64,000 nt of DNA, taken from positions 1 to 64,000 of the forward strand of contig NZ_QIBY01000012.1 of NCBI RefSeq assembly GCF_003725335.1, read 5' to 3'. Below the pieces are notes generated by a model, which saw only the letters and a list, made by a program, of their open reading frames with translations, did no database searches and had not been told where the DNA came from. The DNA comes from Parvibacter caecicola. GTDB taxonomy: Bacteria > Actinomycetota > Coriobacteriia > Coriobacteriales > Eggerthellaceae. Shown in pieces: positions 42,033 through 50,374 of this stretch. Made by a program: the position numbers and the translations under genes. How positions within the stretch are numbered: position 1 is the stretch's first letter; each line of letters opens with the position of its first letter.

Positions 42033-42141
42033 CCCGCGCTTGTGATTGACGGGGCGTCCTGATTCGAGATAATAAGCGTACATGTCAAAGCCTTCGAGGC
42101 TTTGCAGGAGCCGGTCCTACTGGGACTGGCTCTATTTATGT

Positions 42142-42360
42142 CTAGGCCTGTTCCAAGACCACATCGAGATCACTTGCGCAGGTTTCCACTATGCAGCGGA
42201 TGGCAGCAAGCTCGGCGGAGGTTATCTGCTCGCCCTCGGCCTTGTCTTCCAACGTCTTCAAGAGGGATGCAGCGCCTTCCAGCTTCTCCGACGAATGGAC
42301 TACAACATTGACGAGCTCTCTTGGCGGGGCGTAATCTGCACTCGATGTCATCGGGGCCAT
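42142..42360 (-). CDS. Small hypothetical helical protein
   Basis: A 72-residue protein of helices (LEGAASLLKTLEDKAEGEQI, then TSAELAAIRCIVETCASDLD). AAAGGATGG precedes the ATG. No family recognised. It may belong to the replication/partition block; the inverted repeat at 42431-42519 lies just upstream. Confidence 0.5.
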   Translation of the reverse strand: MAPMTSSADYAPPRELVNVVVHSSEKLEGAASLLKTLEDKAEGEQITSAELAAIRCIVETCASDLDVVLEQA

Positions 42361-42430
42361 CCTTTCAAGTAACGCAAAACGAGGATGATGGCAGCCCCTC
42401 CGAAAAGATGAGAGGCATCCACCTCAGTTG

Positions 42431-42519
42431 TCACGCTGTTGGGAAATGAACACCAAATACCCAATACGGCAGATGCCCCTCTGTCCGATATTTGGTGTTC
42501 ATATTCAATTAGCGTGACC
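42431..42519. repeat. Long imperfect inverted repeat
   Basis: Arms of about 31 bp: GTCACGCTGTTGGGAAATGA on the left, matching the complement of the right arm ending TTAGCGTGAC, with a perfect 14-bp core ATGAACACCAAATA/TATTTGGTGTTCAT (42447-42460, 42490-42503). AT-rich next to GC-rich genes. Lies downstream of the rep-like gene; could be an operator, replication site or inverted-repeat insertion remnant. Confidence 0.65.
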
Positions 42520-42652
42520 CTTCCATTATAGACCGCGCCGTGCGCTCTCCGCGATGGTGCACAGGTAAACCAAACGCGTCTTGCGGCGAGTGTTCGTCAC
42601 ATGAATCTGAACACCGCGCGGAACAGCCATCGGATGAACTTCGCCGCCGTTC

Positions 42653-43891
42653 TCATGCTATAACCCTCCTTCCATACGGGTTGAAGCCGTCGGCGATGAT
42701 CTGCTGGTGCGCATCCTCAAGCGGCAGGTGCATCTCTGGCGCCTTGAAGAGGTTGAATATCTTGAGGTAACGCGCATGGCGCTCCTCGCAGGCGGCGAGA
42801 TAGCGCTTGTAGGGGCCGTCCTCCTCGCAAGCCGCGAGCACCTGCTCCTCCGGCGGCAGCGCGCCTCCCATGGCGAGCTGCGAGCGGATGACGCTGCGGC
42901 GCGTCTCGACCTTGCGCCACATCTTCGCGAACTCCGGGTTGGCTTGAGCGAGGCCTGCCATATCGAGCGGTTCGCCGTCGGAGTCGAGGAGGTCCGGCGG
43001 AATGGGCTCGTCGGCGTAGGCCGAGAGCCCTCCCTCTCCCTCGAGCCAGCGGGCGAGGTTCTTGGCGAGCGTGGCGTCGTCGCCGTTTCGCATCCAGAAG
43101 CTCTTGGCGTAGGCGGCGTAGGCGTCGATGATCTGCTCGGGCGAGAAGCCCTGCGCCACGCGCCGCTTCCATGCGGTGAGGCAGTCGCGCTTGAACCTCA
43201 AGGAGGCGACGGGCTTGATGGACATGGCGCACAGCCGCTCGAAGGCTTCCGGGAACTCTCCCTTCCGATATTCCCTGAAGCCATCCTCCCGCCTCTTCGC
43301 TTTCTCGGCGCTTTCCTCGGGGGGACAAGAGGGGGGTTCTTTATCAGGTTCAAGGGTTTTATTGCATGAGTAATTTATAGGTGCCGATTCTCCAGATGTG
43401 GCTTTTCCAGATACGGGTTTTCCCGTTCTGGTGTCGACCTGGCCTTTTTCGGGCATATCGTCTGTCGCGGTCAGTGTAGCAGCGGACGGCTCGAACTCCA
43501 CGTTGGCGGACGGCTCGCGCGTGAACTCCGAGAGGATGGCGTAGCCGTCCGCCTTGAGCTCCGCCGCCACCTGCGCGTGCATGGCCGGGTCGTCGAGCGT
43601 GATCCAGGTGGCCTCCTCCGCCTTGAGGAAGCGGCCGTTCTCGCTGCGCTTGCGGGCGCGGATGATGTAGCCCGAGGACTCCAGCTCCTTTATCCCGGCC
43701 GACACGGCATCCGCGCCGTCCCTCACGAGCGAGGCGAAGCCCTTGATGGTGAACACCCACTCGGGGTTGTTCTCAAGGGAGCGAATCTGGCAGTAGATCC
43801 CCTTGGCCTTAGCCGAGAGGCCGTGATCGAAGAAGATGGTGTTCTCGACGAAGGTGAAGGAACCCTTGCCCCTGTGGATGACGTTGCCCAT
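42653..43891 (-). CDS. Replication-initiator-like helix-turn-helix protein
   Basis: A 412-residue protein. Residues 1-110 form a winged-helix domain (FTFVENTIFFDHGLSAKAKG, IKELESSGYIIRARK) like the helix-turn-helix/DnaD-type replication proteins of Gram-positive plasmids. A low-complexity linker follows (about 130-200), then a helical C-terminus. Its start touches the ParB stop (shared base), so rep, parB and parA form one operon in reverse order, parA-parB-rep. It may allow transient plasmid-like replication of the excised ICE. Confidence 0.75.
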   Translation of the reverse strand: MGNVIHRGKGSFTFVENTIFFDHGLSAKAKGIYCQIRSLENNPEWVFTIKGFASLVRDGADAVSAGIKELESSGYIIRARKRSENGRFLKAEEATWITLDDPAMHAQVAAELKADGYAILSEFTREPSANVEFEPSAATLTATDDMPEKGQVDTRTGKPVSGKATSGESAPINYSCNKTLEPDKEPPSCPPEESAEKAKRREDGFREYRKGEFPEAFERLCAMSIKPVASLRFKRDCLTAWKRRVAQGFSPEQIIDAYAAYAKSFWMRNGDDATLAKNLARWLEGEGGLSAYADEPIPPDLLDSDGEPLDMAGLAQANPEFAKMWRKVETRRSVIRSQLAMGGALPPEEQVLAACEEDGPYKRYLAACEERHARYLKIFNLFKAPEMHLPLEDAHQQIIADGFNPYGRRVIA

Positions 43892-44835
43892 CAGGCACCG
43901 CCCTGTCTGTCGCGGCGCGCCTCGGCCTGCTCAAGCAGCTCAAGGGCGCGCACGATGCGGCTCTCTATCTCGTCCTTGGTCGCGCTCGGCTTGAAGAAGC
44001 GGGCGATGCTCCTCTTCGGGATCTTGAACTGCTCGACCTGGTTGGGCTTCTCCTCCTCCATGATGGAGCGCACGAGGGCGGCGGTGAGCGTGCCCTCCTT
44101 GGAGTAGCGCTTCATCTTCAGCGCCTGGGCGTGGGAGGGAGTCGCCTCCTGCGCGCGGATGGCGTCGAGCAGGTGCTCCTGCTCCTCGGCCGAAAGGTAG
44201 CTGATCTCGACGGCGGGAAGCATCTTCATCCGTCCTTCGTCGACGAGGGCCAGAAGCTCCGAGGAGAGGAACGTCAAGCGTATGAAGCGCTGCACCTTGT
44301 CCTTGCTGACGCCCAGCTCCTCGGCCAGAATGTCACGCGACCTCCTGCCGTCCGACTTGTGCGCAACTTGCGCACAAGTGAGGTCGGTGCGCCGCCCCTG
44401 GCGCTTCATCGCCTCAAGGCGCATCGAGTACGCGAACGCCCGCTCGCTCGGCAGGATGGCCTCCCTTTGGAGGTTCGAGTCCACCATGGCGATGGTGGCC
44501 TCCTCATCGGTCATGGCGCGCACGATGCAGGGCACGCTCTCAAGCCCCGCCAGTTCCGCCGCGCGCTTTCGCCTGTGGCCGCTCACGAGCTCGTAGCGAT
44601 TCGCACCCGACACTCTCACGGTGAGGGGCACGAGCACGCCGTTCTCCTTGATGCTCTCTGCAAGCCGCTCCATCTCCTCATCGTCCTTCACGTGGAAGGG
44701 ATGCCCGGGGAAGGGGTCTATGAGCGCGAGCTGCACTTCCGCGACGCCCTCAAGGGCCGCCCCTTCGCGCTCGCTCTGGGATGTGAACAGCTCGTCCACG
44801 GCGGGGAGGTCGATGGGCGCTCTTTTCCTAGCCAC
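43891..44835 (-). CDS. parB: Chromosome/plasmid partition protein ParB
   Basis: A 314-residue ParB from the GTG at 44835 overlapping the parA stop. It has the box RYELVSGHRRKRAAELAGLE (CTPase/ParB N domain), a central HTH (GRRSRDILAEELGVSKDKVQ) and a C-terminal dimer helix. It should bind a centromere-like site near the right end and cooperate with ParA. No cluster of parS-type palindromes was spotted by eye. Confidence 0.88.
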   Translation of the reverse strand: MARKRAPIDLPAVDELFTSQSEREGAALEGVAEVQLALIDPFPGHPFHVKDDEEMERLAESIKENGVLVPLTVRVSGANRYELVSGHRRKRAAELAGLESVPCIVRAMTDEEATIAMVDSNLQREAILPSERAFAYSMRLEAMKRQGRRTDLTCAQVAHKSDGRRSRDILAEELGVSKDKVQRFIRLTFLSSELLALVDEGRMKMLPAVEISYLSAEEQEHLLDAIRAQEATPSHAQALKMKRYSKEGTLTAALVRSIMEEEKPNQVEQFKIPKRSIARFFKPSATKDEIESRIVRALELLEQAEARRDRQGGA

Positions 44836-45613
44836 GGTCAAGCACCTCCTCCGCAAGCCTCTCGAAGGCACGGGCAACCTTGCCCGCGCCGTCGTAGGAG
44901 AAGACGCTCATGCCGGCTGCAGGAGCTTCCGCCGCCGAGACCGCACGGGGAATGACCGTGTCGAACACGCGGTAGGCGCTGCTGTACTGCCTGCGGATGG
45001 TTTCCTCGACCTCGTGGGCGAGGTTATTGCGGCTGTCGGAGAGCGTGACGAGGATGCCCTCCACTTCGAGGGACGGGTTGATCTGACGGCGCACACGCCC
45101 CACGGTCTTCAAGAGCCCGGCCATGGCGGAGGCGGGCAGATACTCGGCCGACACGGGGACGAGCACGCTGTCGGATGCGACGAAGGCATTTATCGGGATG
45201 ATGCCCAGCGTGGGAGCGCAGTCGAAGAGGATGAAGTCGTAATCCGCCTTGAGCGGGGACATCCACATGTTCACAAGCTGCTCGCGGGACATCGCCATCA
45301 AAATGGGCATCTCCATCCCAGCGAGCTCGATGTTCGCGGGCATGAGGTCTATGCCCTCGTCGTGCGATAGGATGCCCTCGCGGGGGTCGAGGATGACGCC
45401 CTCGATCATCGCGTTCAAATGATTGGCGAGGGTCGTCTCAAGCGCGTCGGGGGCGTGCCAGCCGAGCGACTTGGTGAGGTCGCCCTGCGGGTCGGTGTCA
45501 ACGAGCAGGACGCGCTGCCCGCTCCTGGCGAGCGCCATCCCCAGGCTAAGGGTGGTGGCCGTCTTGCCGGTGCCGCCTTTCTGGTTGGCAACGGCGATGG
45601 TTCTGCATGGCAT
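44828..45613 (-). CDS. parA: Partition ATPase ParA
   Basis: A 261-residue protein from ATG 45613 (MPCRTIAVANQKGGTGKTAT), chosen because AGGAGGTGC lies just upstream. Deviant Walker A KGGTGKTATT, Walker A' region LLVDTDPQGDLTKSLG and FILFDCAPTLGIIP are diagnostic of ParA/Soj ATPases. First gene of the parA-parB-rep operon next to attR, whose host tRNA promoter (45933-45938) reads toward it. Confidence 0.93.
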   Translation of the reverse strand: MPCRTIAVANQKGGTGKTATTLSLGMALARSGQRVLLVDTDPQGDLTKSLGWHAPDALETTLANHLNAMIEGVILDPREGILSHDEGIDLMPANIELAGMEMPILMAMSREQLVNMWMSPLKADYDFILFDCAPTLGIIPINAFVASDSVLVPVSAEYLPASAMAGLLKTVGRVRRQINPSLEVEGILVTLSDSRNNLAHEVEETIRRQYSSAYRVFDTVIPRAVSAAEAPAAGMSVFSYDGAGKVARAFERLAEEVLDRG

Positions 45614-45728
45614 GATGCATGCACCTCCTTCTGCGGTTTCCCGCATCGGGAGGTCAGGCGATATAAGAGGCTTGCGCGAATGGCGGTCATGGATGGCCGC
45701 GAACGGTCATCTATGACGCATGTTTCGC

Positions 45729-45754
45729 AAACGTACTGGAAAAGTACTGGAAAA
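45729..45754 (+). repeat. Tandem TACTGGAA motifs, likely integrase arm sites (right)
   Basis: AACGTACTGGAA then GTACTGGAAAA, same orientation and nearly the same sequence and spacing as 5244-5270. About 125 bp inside attR. Confidence 0.65.
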
Positions 45755-45851
45755 TCAGGGGGAGCATGGGCGCTAGCGAAAGAATGCAGATTTCGCCTGT
45801 TTCATAAATATGTCGCTGTGAACAGGGGAAACTCTGAATACTGATTTCGCG

Positions 45852-45867
45852 GGTTTCGCTAGAAACC
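45852..45867. repeat. GGTTTC/GAAACC inverted repeat beside attR
   Basis: Perfect six-base arms with loop GCTA, 11 bases inside the attR core. It may be part of the core-type integrase site on the element side. Confidence 0.4.
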
Positions 45868-45877
45868 TCCGATGCCA

Positions 45878-45918
45878 CAGCTTGGAAGGCTGAGGTTCTA
45901 CCAATGAACTACGCCCGC
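45878..45918 (-). pseudogene. 5' half of split host tRNA-Gly(TCC), attR
   Basis: On the minus strand: acceptor GCGGGCG, D arm with ATTGGTAGA, 5' anticodon strand TCAGC and loop CTTCCAA, then element sequence without a T loop or matching acceptor. Its 13-bp core (45878-45890) equals attL. The -10 box TATAAT remains upstream at 45933-45938. Complements the 3' half at 5107-5152. Confidence 0.88.
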
Positions 45919-45932
45919 AAAATGCAGAGGGG

Positions 45933-45938
45933 ATTATA
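45933..45938 (-). promoter_or_regulatory. -10 box of the original tRNA-Gly promoter
   Basis: TATAAT on the minus strand, 15 bases upstream of the tRNA 5' end, with no clear -35. After integration it reads into the ICE and toward parA. Confidence 0.6.
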
Positions 45939-46007
45939 CCCCAGCCGCTCCGGTTTTCCGCGCAATCCCGATGAATAATCCAATAAGTGGCAATGGCTGC
46001 TGTCGTT

Positions 46008-46063
46008 TTGCCACATCCTCGTTTTTTCCACAGCCGCCGCCATGAAAAACGCGGATATGGCAA
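46008..46063. repeat. Imperfect 22-bp inverted repeat in chromosomal gap
   Basis: TTGCCACATCCTCGTTTTTT on the left against CATGAAAAACGCGGATATGG on the right, loop about 10 bases. Lies in a 340-bp gap (45960-46298) otherwise without genes. Could be a terminator or a small interspersed palindrome. Confidence 0.45.
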
Positions 46064-46298
46064 TAATGCCGGGGGGCAAAGGTCTTCGACTACCTGGCCG
46101 GCAACCCCCTCGCTCGCCGATAGACCCTCAGACCGGAACCGCATTCTGGACAACGAACCGCGCTGTCCGAAAGCACCAGCAAACAGGACGCACTGGAAAC
46201 GCATAGCGCGAAATGCGCCACCGGTATTTCACATTTCGGGCGATTCCCGCTAGTCTACGTTTGGAGAAGAATGAGGAGAGCGAGAAAGGGTATCGCCC

Positions 46299-47423
46299 AT
46301 GAACCAGAACATCATGCCCGCATCGAAGATGGGGTTCGGCTGCATGCGACTGCCGCTTCTGGATGAAAGCGACGTGGCCAGCATCGACATCGAGCTATTC
46401 AAGCAGATGGTGGACGCCTTCATGGAGGCGGGCAACACCTACTTCGACACCGCCTTCGTGTACCACAACGGCGCGTCCGAAACCGCCCTGCGCGAAGCGC
46501 TGGTGAAGCGCTACCCGCGCGAGAGCTTCACGCTGGCCACCAAGTGCCTGGCCTGGGCCATGCCCGATGGCGAATCCGCCAAGAACTGCCTGGATGTTTC
46601 GCTTGAGCGGCTGGGCACCGATTACGTGGATTACTACCTTCTGCACAACGTGGGCGGCAAGCGCACCGCGAAGTTCGACGAGTACGGCATGTGGGACTTC
46701 GTACAGCGGGAGAAAGAAGCCGGGCGCATCCGCTTCGCCGGGTTCTCGATGCACGACAACGCCGACACCTTGGATCAGCTGCTGACGGCCCATCCGGAAA
46801 TGGACTTCGTGCAGCTGCAGGTGAACTACCTGGACTGGGATGACCCCCACAACAAGGCGTCGCGGCTGATGGAAGTGGCGCAGAAGCACGGCAAACCGGT
46901 GATCATCATGGAACCGGCCCGCGGCGGGCGTCTGTGCAACCTGCCCCCGCAAGCGGCCCAAGTGCTGGAGAAGGCCGCCCCCGAAGCGGGCCAGGCCCAG
47001 TGGGCCTACCGGTTCTGCTGGAACCTGCCGGGGGTGCTCTCGGTGCTCTCGGGCATGTCGAATCTGCAGCAAACGCACGAGAACGTGGCCAGCTACCGCG
47101 ATAACGTCCCCTTCTCCCCCGCCGAGCAGGCGGCGCTGGACGAGGCCGTGGCTGTGCTGCGCTCCCTTGCCAGCGTTCCCTGCACCAGCTGCAACTACTG
47201 CGTGAAGGGCTGTCCCGCCAACGTGCAGATTCCAAAAGTGATGGAGCTCCTGAACCTGGAGGCCATGACCAACGACCATCAATTCGTGAAGGACCTCTAC
47301 AGCTGGCAAACAGCCGAAGGCCCTGCCAGCGCGTGCATCCAATGCGGCGCTTGCGAGGCCATGTGCCCCCAGCAGATAGACATCATCAACCAGCTGAAGC
47401 GGGCCGCCGAGAAATACGAGTAA
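46299..47423 (+). CDS. Aldo/keto reductase with 4Fe-4S domain
   Basis: A 374-residue protein. The N-terminal AKR barrel has GFGCMRLPL, the catalytic Asp-Tyr-Lys-His set (DTAFVYHNG, ATK, LLHN) and the NADP loop; residues 290-370 add two cysteine clusters CTSCNYCVKGCP and CIQCGACEAMCP, typical of ferredoxin-like AKR fusions of anaerobes. Its substrate is unknown. Stand-alone gene, ended by the terminator at 47458. Confidence 0.9.
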   Translation: MNQNIMPASKMGFGCMRLPLLDESDVASIDIELFKQMVDAFMEAGNTYFDTAFVYHNGASETALREALVKRYPRESFTLATKCLAWAMPDGESAKNCLDVSLERLGTDYVDYYLLHNVGGKRTAKFDEYGMWDFVQREKEAGRIRFAGFSMHDNADTLDQLLTAHPEMDFVQLQVNYLDWDDPHNKASRLMEVAQKHGKPVIIMEPARGGRLCNLPPQAAQVLEKAAPEAGQAQWAYRFCWNLPGVLSVLSGMSNLQQTHENVASYRDNVPFSPAEQAALDEAVAVLRSLASVPCTSCNYCVKGCPANVQIPKVMELLNLEAMTNDHQFVKDLYSWQTAEGPASACIQCGACEAMCPQQIDIINQLKRAAEKYE

Positions 47424-47457
47424 CCGCGAACACGGAAGGCGGCCAGAGAAGGAAAAC

Positions 47458-47489
47458 AAAGGGCGAGTGCGCACGGCATCCGCCCTTTT
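47458..47489 (+). terminator. Terminator after aldo/keto reductase
   Basis: AAAGGGCG/CGCCCTTT arms with a loop of 15 bases and trailing TTTTAT. Confidence 0.65.
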
Positions 47490-47500
47490 ATCTGGAAAAA

Positions 47501-47576
<76 letters not shown>

Positions 47577-47660
47577 TTGCAAGTGCCGGAAATGCAGCAG
47601 TCATTATAGCGCTTTTTCGTCCGAATTCCGCTTTCTCGGAGCGCGCCCCAGTGTTTCGGC

Positions 47661-47666
47661 TATAAT
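47661..47666 (+). promoter_or_regulatory. -10 box of tRNA-Pro
   Basis: TATAAT 15 bases upstream of the tRNA start. A matching -35 is not evident. Confidence 0.5.
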
Positions 47667-47681
47667 TTCCCATGCTTTTTT

Positions 47682-47758
47682 CGGGGCGTGGCGCAGTTTG
47701 GTAGCGCGCTTGCTTTGGGAGCAAGATGTCGCAGGTTCAAATCCTGTCGCCCCGACCA
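47682..47758 (+). tRNA. tRNA-Pro(TGG)
   Basis: Cloverleaf: acceptor CGGGGCG/CGCCCCG, D arm with GTTTGGTAGCG, anticodon loop around TTTGGGA (TGG), T loop GGTTCAAATCC, encoded CCA. Followed by a terminator at 47769-47795. Confidence 0.93.
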
Positions 47759-47768
47759 TCGTTTCCAC

Positions 47769-47795
47769 CGCGCGGGCCTTCGGGCTCGCGCTTTA
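47769..47795 (+). terminator. Terminator of tRNA-Pro
   Basis: GCGCGGGCC/GCTCGCGC stem with loop TTCGG and trailing TTTATTTTG; overlaps by three bases the opposite-strand stop of the rdgB part. Confidence 0.7.
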
Positions 47796-49313
47796 TTTTG
47801 CCTCCAGCAGCGCTTTCAGTTGGCGCAAGGCGTTGCCGCGGTGGGAAATGGCGTTCTTGTCGGCTTGAGGCACTTCAGCCAGGGTAAGCTTGCCGTCGTA
47901 GAAATCCGGGTAGAACAGCGGGTCGTAGCCGAAACCGCCGCTGCCCTTCTCCTCGAAGCCGATCTTGCCTTCAATGGTGCCGCGGGCCACCGTCTCGCTG
48001 CCGTCCTCGTCGATGAACACCAGCGTGCACACGAAACGGGCGGTGCGCTGCTCGAAGGGCAGGTCGGCCAGTTCTTTCAGCAGCTTCTCGTTGTTGGCGG
48101 CATCGTTGCCGTCCTCGCCGGCATAGCGGGAGGAAAACACCCCCGGCGCCCCGTCCAGGGCGTCCACCACCAGCCCCGAGTCGTCCGCGAGCGCCGCCAG
48201 GCCGCCGGAGAGCTCATGGGCGGCACGGGCCTTGATGCGGGCGTTGCCCTCGAAGCTGTCGGCATCCTCCACCGGGTTCGACACCAGCCCCGCGTCCCGC
48301 AGCGTGCTGTACTGCCAGCCGGCGAAGTCCAGCGCCGTGGTGATTTCGGACACCTTATGGGCGTTATTGGTGGCGATGACCACTTTCTTTTCCACGATGT
48401 TCTCCTTTGCGGTCGTCAGCTCCGGCGGATGCAGCTCCCCAAAGTCCACCGTCTCGGCACACTGGGGGGAAACTCCCATCACCAGCGCCCCCAGGTGGGC
48501 GAACTCCTCGCAATCGGAGCCGGAGGTGTAGAACTGGTAGGTAGGCCGGTGGCCCTCGTCGGCAAACGCGCGGCGGCGGCGCAGGATTTCCGCCACGTCC
48601 CGCGCGGTTTCGGTGGCCGAAGAGATGAGCTGCACCTCGGGCCCCAGGGTTTGGCCGATGAGCCCCGCCAGCAGCGGGAAATGGGTGCAGCCCAGCACCA
48701 GGGTGTCCACATGGGCTTGGCGAAACGGCGCCAGGTAGCCTTCCGCCACCGCATGGTACTCCGGGCGGTCGAAGCCGGCGGCCACCAGCTGGTCGTAACC
48801 GGAAAAGCGCACCTCTTCGCCGCGCAGCCCCTGCTCGGCAATCTCCACGAACCGCTGGGTTGGGGCCGAGAGCACTTGGATGCCGGCGTCGATGTTGGTG
48901 ATGGCCCGCTCGTAAGCGCCCGAATCGATGGTGCCCTGGGTGGCCACCACCCCTACCCGCCGCGTGCGGGTGGTCATCACGGCGGCCCGGGCCCCCGGCT
49001 CCACCACGCCAACCACCGGCACCGGCATGGTGCGCTGGGCATGGGCAAGCCCGGCGGCGGTGGCGGTGTTGCAGGCGATCACGATCATCTTCACGCCACG
49101 GCTCACCAGCCACGAGCAAATCTGCTGCACGAAGGCGTCCACTTCCCGCTGATCGCGGGGACCGTAGGGGCAGCGGGCGGTGTCGCCAGCGTAGACGATG
49201 CTCTCATGGGGCAGCGCCGCCACAATCTCCCGCGCCACGGTAAAGCCCCCCAAGCCGGAATCGAAGATGCCGATGGGGGCGTTGTTGGATGCTGTTTCGC
49301 TGAAATATGCCAT
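47793..49313 (-). CDS. murI-rdgB: Fused glutamate racemase (MurI) + ITP/XTP pyrophosphatase (RdgB)
   Basis: One 506-residue frame starting MAYFSET. Residues 12-275: MurI, with [25 protein letters not shown] and LGCTHFPLL (both catalytic cysteines). Residues about 308-506: RdgB/HAM1, with [34 protein letters not shown]. There is no stop between them. An internal GTG at 48395 with AAAGGAGA 6 bases upstream would start a normal 200-residue RdgB, so both fused and free forms may be made. MurI makes D-Glu for the wall; RdgB cleans non-canonical purine NTPs. Confidence 0.93.
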   Translation of the reverse strand: MAYFSETASNNAPIGIFDSGLGGFTVAREIVAALPHESIVYAGDTARCPYGPRDQREVDAFVQQICSWLVSRGVKMIVIACNTATAAGLAHAQRTMPVPVVGVVEPGARAAVMTTRTRRVGVVATQGTIDSGAYERAITNIDAGIQVLSAPTQRFVEIAEQGLRGEEVRFSGYDQLVAAGFDRPEYHAVAEGYLAPFRQAHVDTLVLGCTHFPLLAGLIGQTLGPEVQLISSATETARDVAEILRRRRAFADEGHRPTYQFYTSGSDCEEFAHLGALVMGVSPQCAETVDFGELHPPELTTAKENIVEKKVVIATNNAHKVSEITTALDFAGWQYSTLRDAGLVSNPVEDADSFEGNARIKARAAHELSGGLAALADDSGLVVDALDGAPGVFSSRYAGEDGNDAANNEKLLKELADLPFEQRTARFVCTLVFIDEDGSETVARGTIEGKIGFEEKGSGGFGYDPLFYPDFYDGKLTLAEVPQADKNAISHRGNALRQLKALLEAK

Positions 49314-49399
49314 GGGCGAAAGTATAGCCGAAGCCCCGGGCGCCAAAGGCGGCGGCGCAGCGGCCCCAAAATAATCCGAAAAGGCGCGTGCGCGGGCCG

Positions 49400-50374
49400 C
49401 TATTCCGGGTAGCCTTCCACCACCACGAACACCGTGCTCTGCCCCAGGGCCAGCGTGTCACCGGGAGCGATGGGCACCGGCGCCGAGGTGAACTGGAAGC
49501 GCTGCTCCTGCGGCGGCTCCACCACCGTCTCTTTCCTGGTAAGGCCGCTGGTGAGCACCGTGCCATTGCGGGACTCCAGCCCTTCCACCAGCCACTGGCC
49601 TTCCCCGGTGCGCCAGATGCGGGCGTGGCGGGCCGACACGTCGGGGCCCACCTCGTTCACGGCGCCTTCCGCCAGCGCCAGCGAACCGATCTCGGTGCCG
49701 TCTTCGGTGGGGGCAATCCATTGGGGCGTGCCGGACAGGTAACCGTCCTCCACCCGCAAAAGCCCCAGCCACAGCTCCTTCTGGTCGAGGGCCGCGCCGC
49801 TGGCCCCGTCGCCCGCCACCGCCAGCGCCGGCGCAGGCGTGCGCACGCCGCGGCCGAACACCGATTTCGCGAAGCTCTGGGCCTCCTTCACCGCGCGGCG
49901 CACGTCGGAGGTGCAGGCCACCGTCACCAGCAGCACCAGGGCCACCTCGGCCTTCTCGTCGGCCGTCATCACCGCCTCGCCCTTGATGCGCTCCATCATG
50001 TTGCGGAACAACGTGGGGTCTTCCCCATGGGCCTCCAGGGCGCGGTCCATCGCCTCCCCCGGCCGCCCGGCCACGATGGCCAGGATCTTCTCGGACGGCA
50101 GCGCCTTCTTCTCCCGCGCCTTCATGCGGGCCGCCAGCCGCAGGGCGCCCACCGAGTAATCGCAGAAGTAGCGGTCGGCCAGCGACGCGGGGGCGGCGTG
50201 CACCACCGTCCGCGATACCCAGGTGCGGTCGTCCATGCGGCTCAAGGGGCTGCGCCCGTCGGAGAGCGGCCGGCCGGAGAGCAGCATGCCCGCCAGCTCT
50301 TTGTGGCTCACGCCGCATTCGCGCTTCATCAGGTCGAACAGCACAGAGGCGGGGGTTACGTCGGTGGGGGTCAT
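49400..50374 (-). CDS. FHA-domain protein
   Basis: A 324-residue protein from ATG 50374 (MTPTDV), overlapping the kinase stop. The C-terminal 100 residues are an FHA domain with conserved S/R/H (DVSARHARIWRTG), LESRNGTVLTSG, then a beta-rich end; it binds phosphothreonine. The N-terminal 200 residues are helical (RTVVHAAPASLADRYF..., EKILAIVAGRPG), unrecognised. Partner of the upstream Ser/Thr kinase. Confidence 0.85.
   Translation of the reverse strand: MTPTDVTPASVLFDLMKRECGVSHKELAGMLLSGRPLSDGRSPLSRMDDRTWVSRTVVHAAPASLADRYFCDYSVGALRLAARMKAREKKALPSEKILAIVAGRPGEAMDRALEAHGEDPTLFRNMMERIKGEAVMTADEKAEVALVLLVTVACTSDVRRAVKEAQSFAKSVFGRGVRTPAPALAVAGDGASGAALDQKELWLGLLRVEDGYLSGTPQWIAPTEDGTEIGSLALAEGAVNEVGPDVSARHARIWRTGEGQWLVEGLESRNGTVLTSGLTRKETVVEPPQEQRFQFTSAPVPIAPGDTLALGQSTVFVVVEGYPE

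Larger units (their letters stand above)
5140..45890. mobile_element. Integrative and conjugative element (~40.7 kb) carrying vancomycin-type resistance
   Basis: Bounded by identical 13-bp cores that split a host tRNA-Gly gene. Contains an integrase and an excisionase-like gene at the left end, a van cluster, a VirB4/VirD4-type secretion operon, a relaxase operon, a candidate oriT, a leading region, a defence-like pair and rep/parAB genes at the right end. Nothing in the core genes is visibly broken, so it looks capable of self-transfer; excision and transfer are inferred, not shown. Base composition is uneven: the van, 31.9-32.9 kb and 39.7-42.0 kb parts look more AT-rich than the conjugation genes, as expected of cargo from other sources. 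Confidence 0.93.

Noticed and set aside
45844..46204. Small minus-strand ORFs over the attR junction
   Set aside because: They cross a tRNA fragment and the host/ICE boundary, and have no ribosome site.
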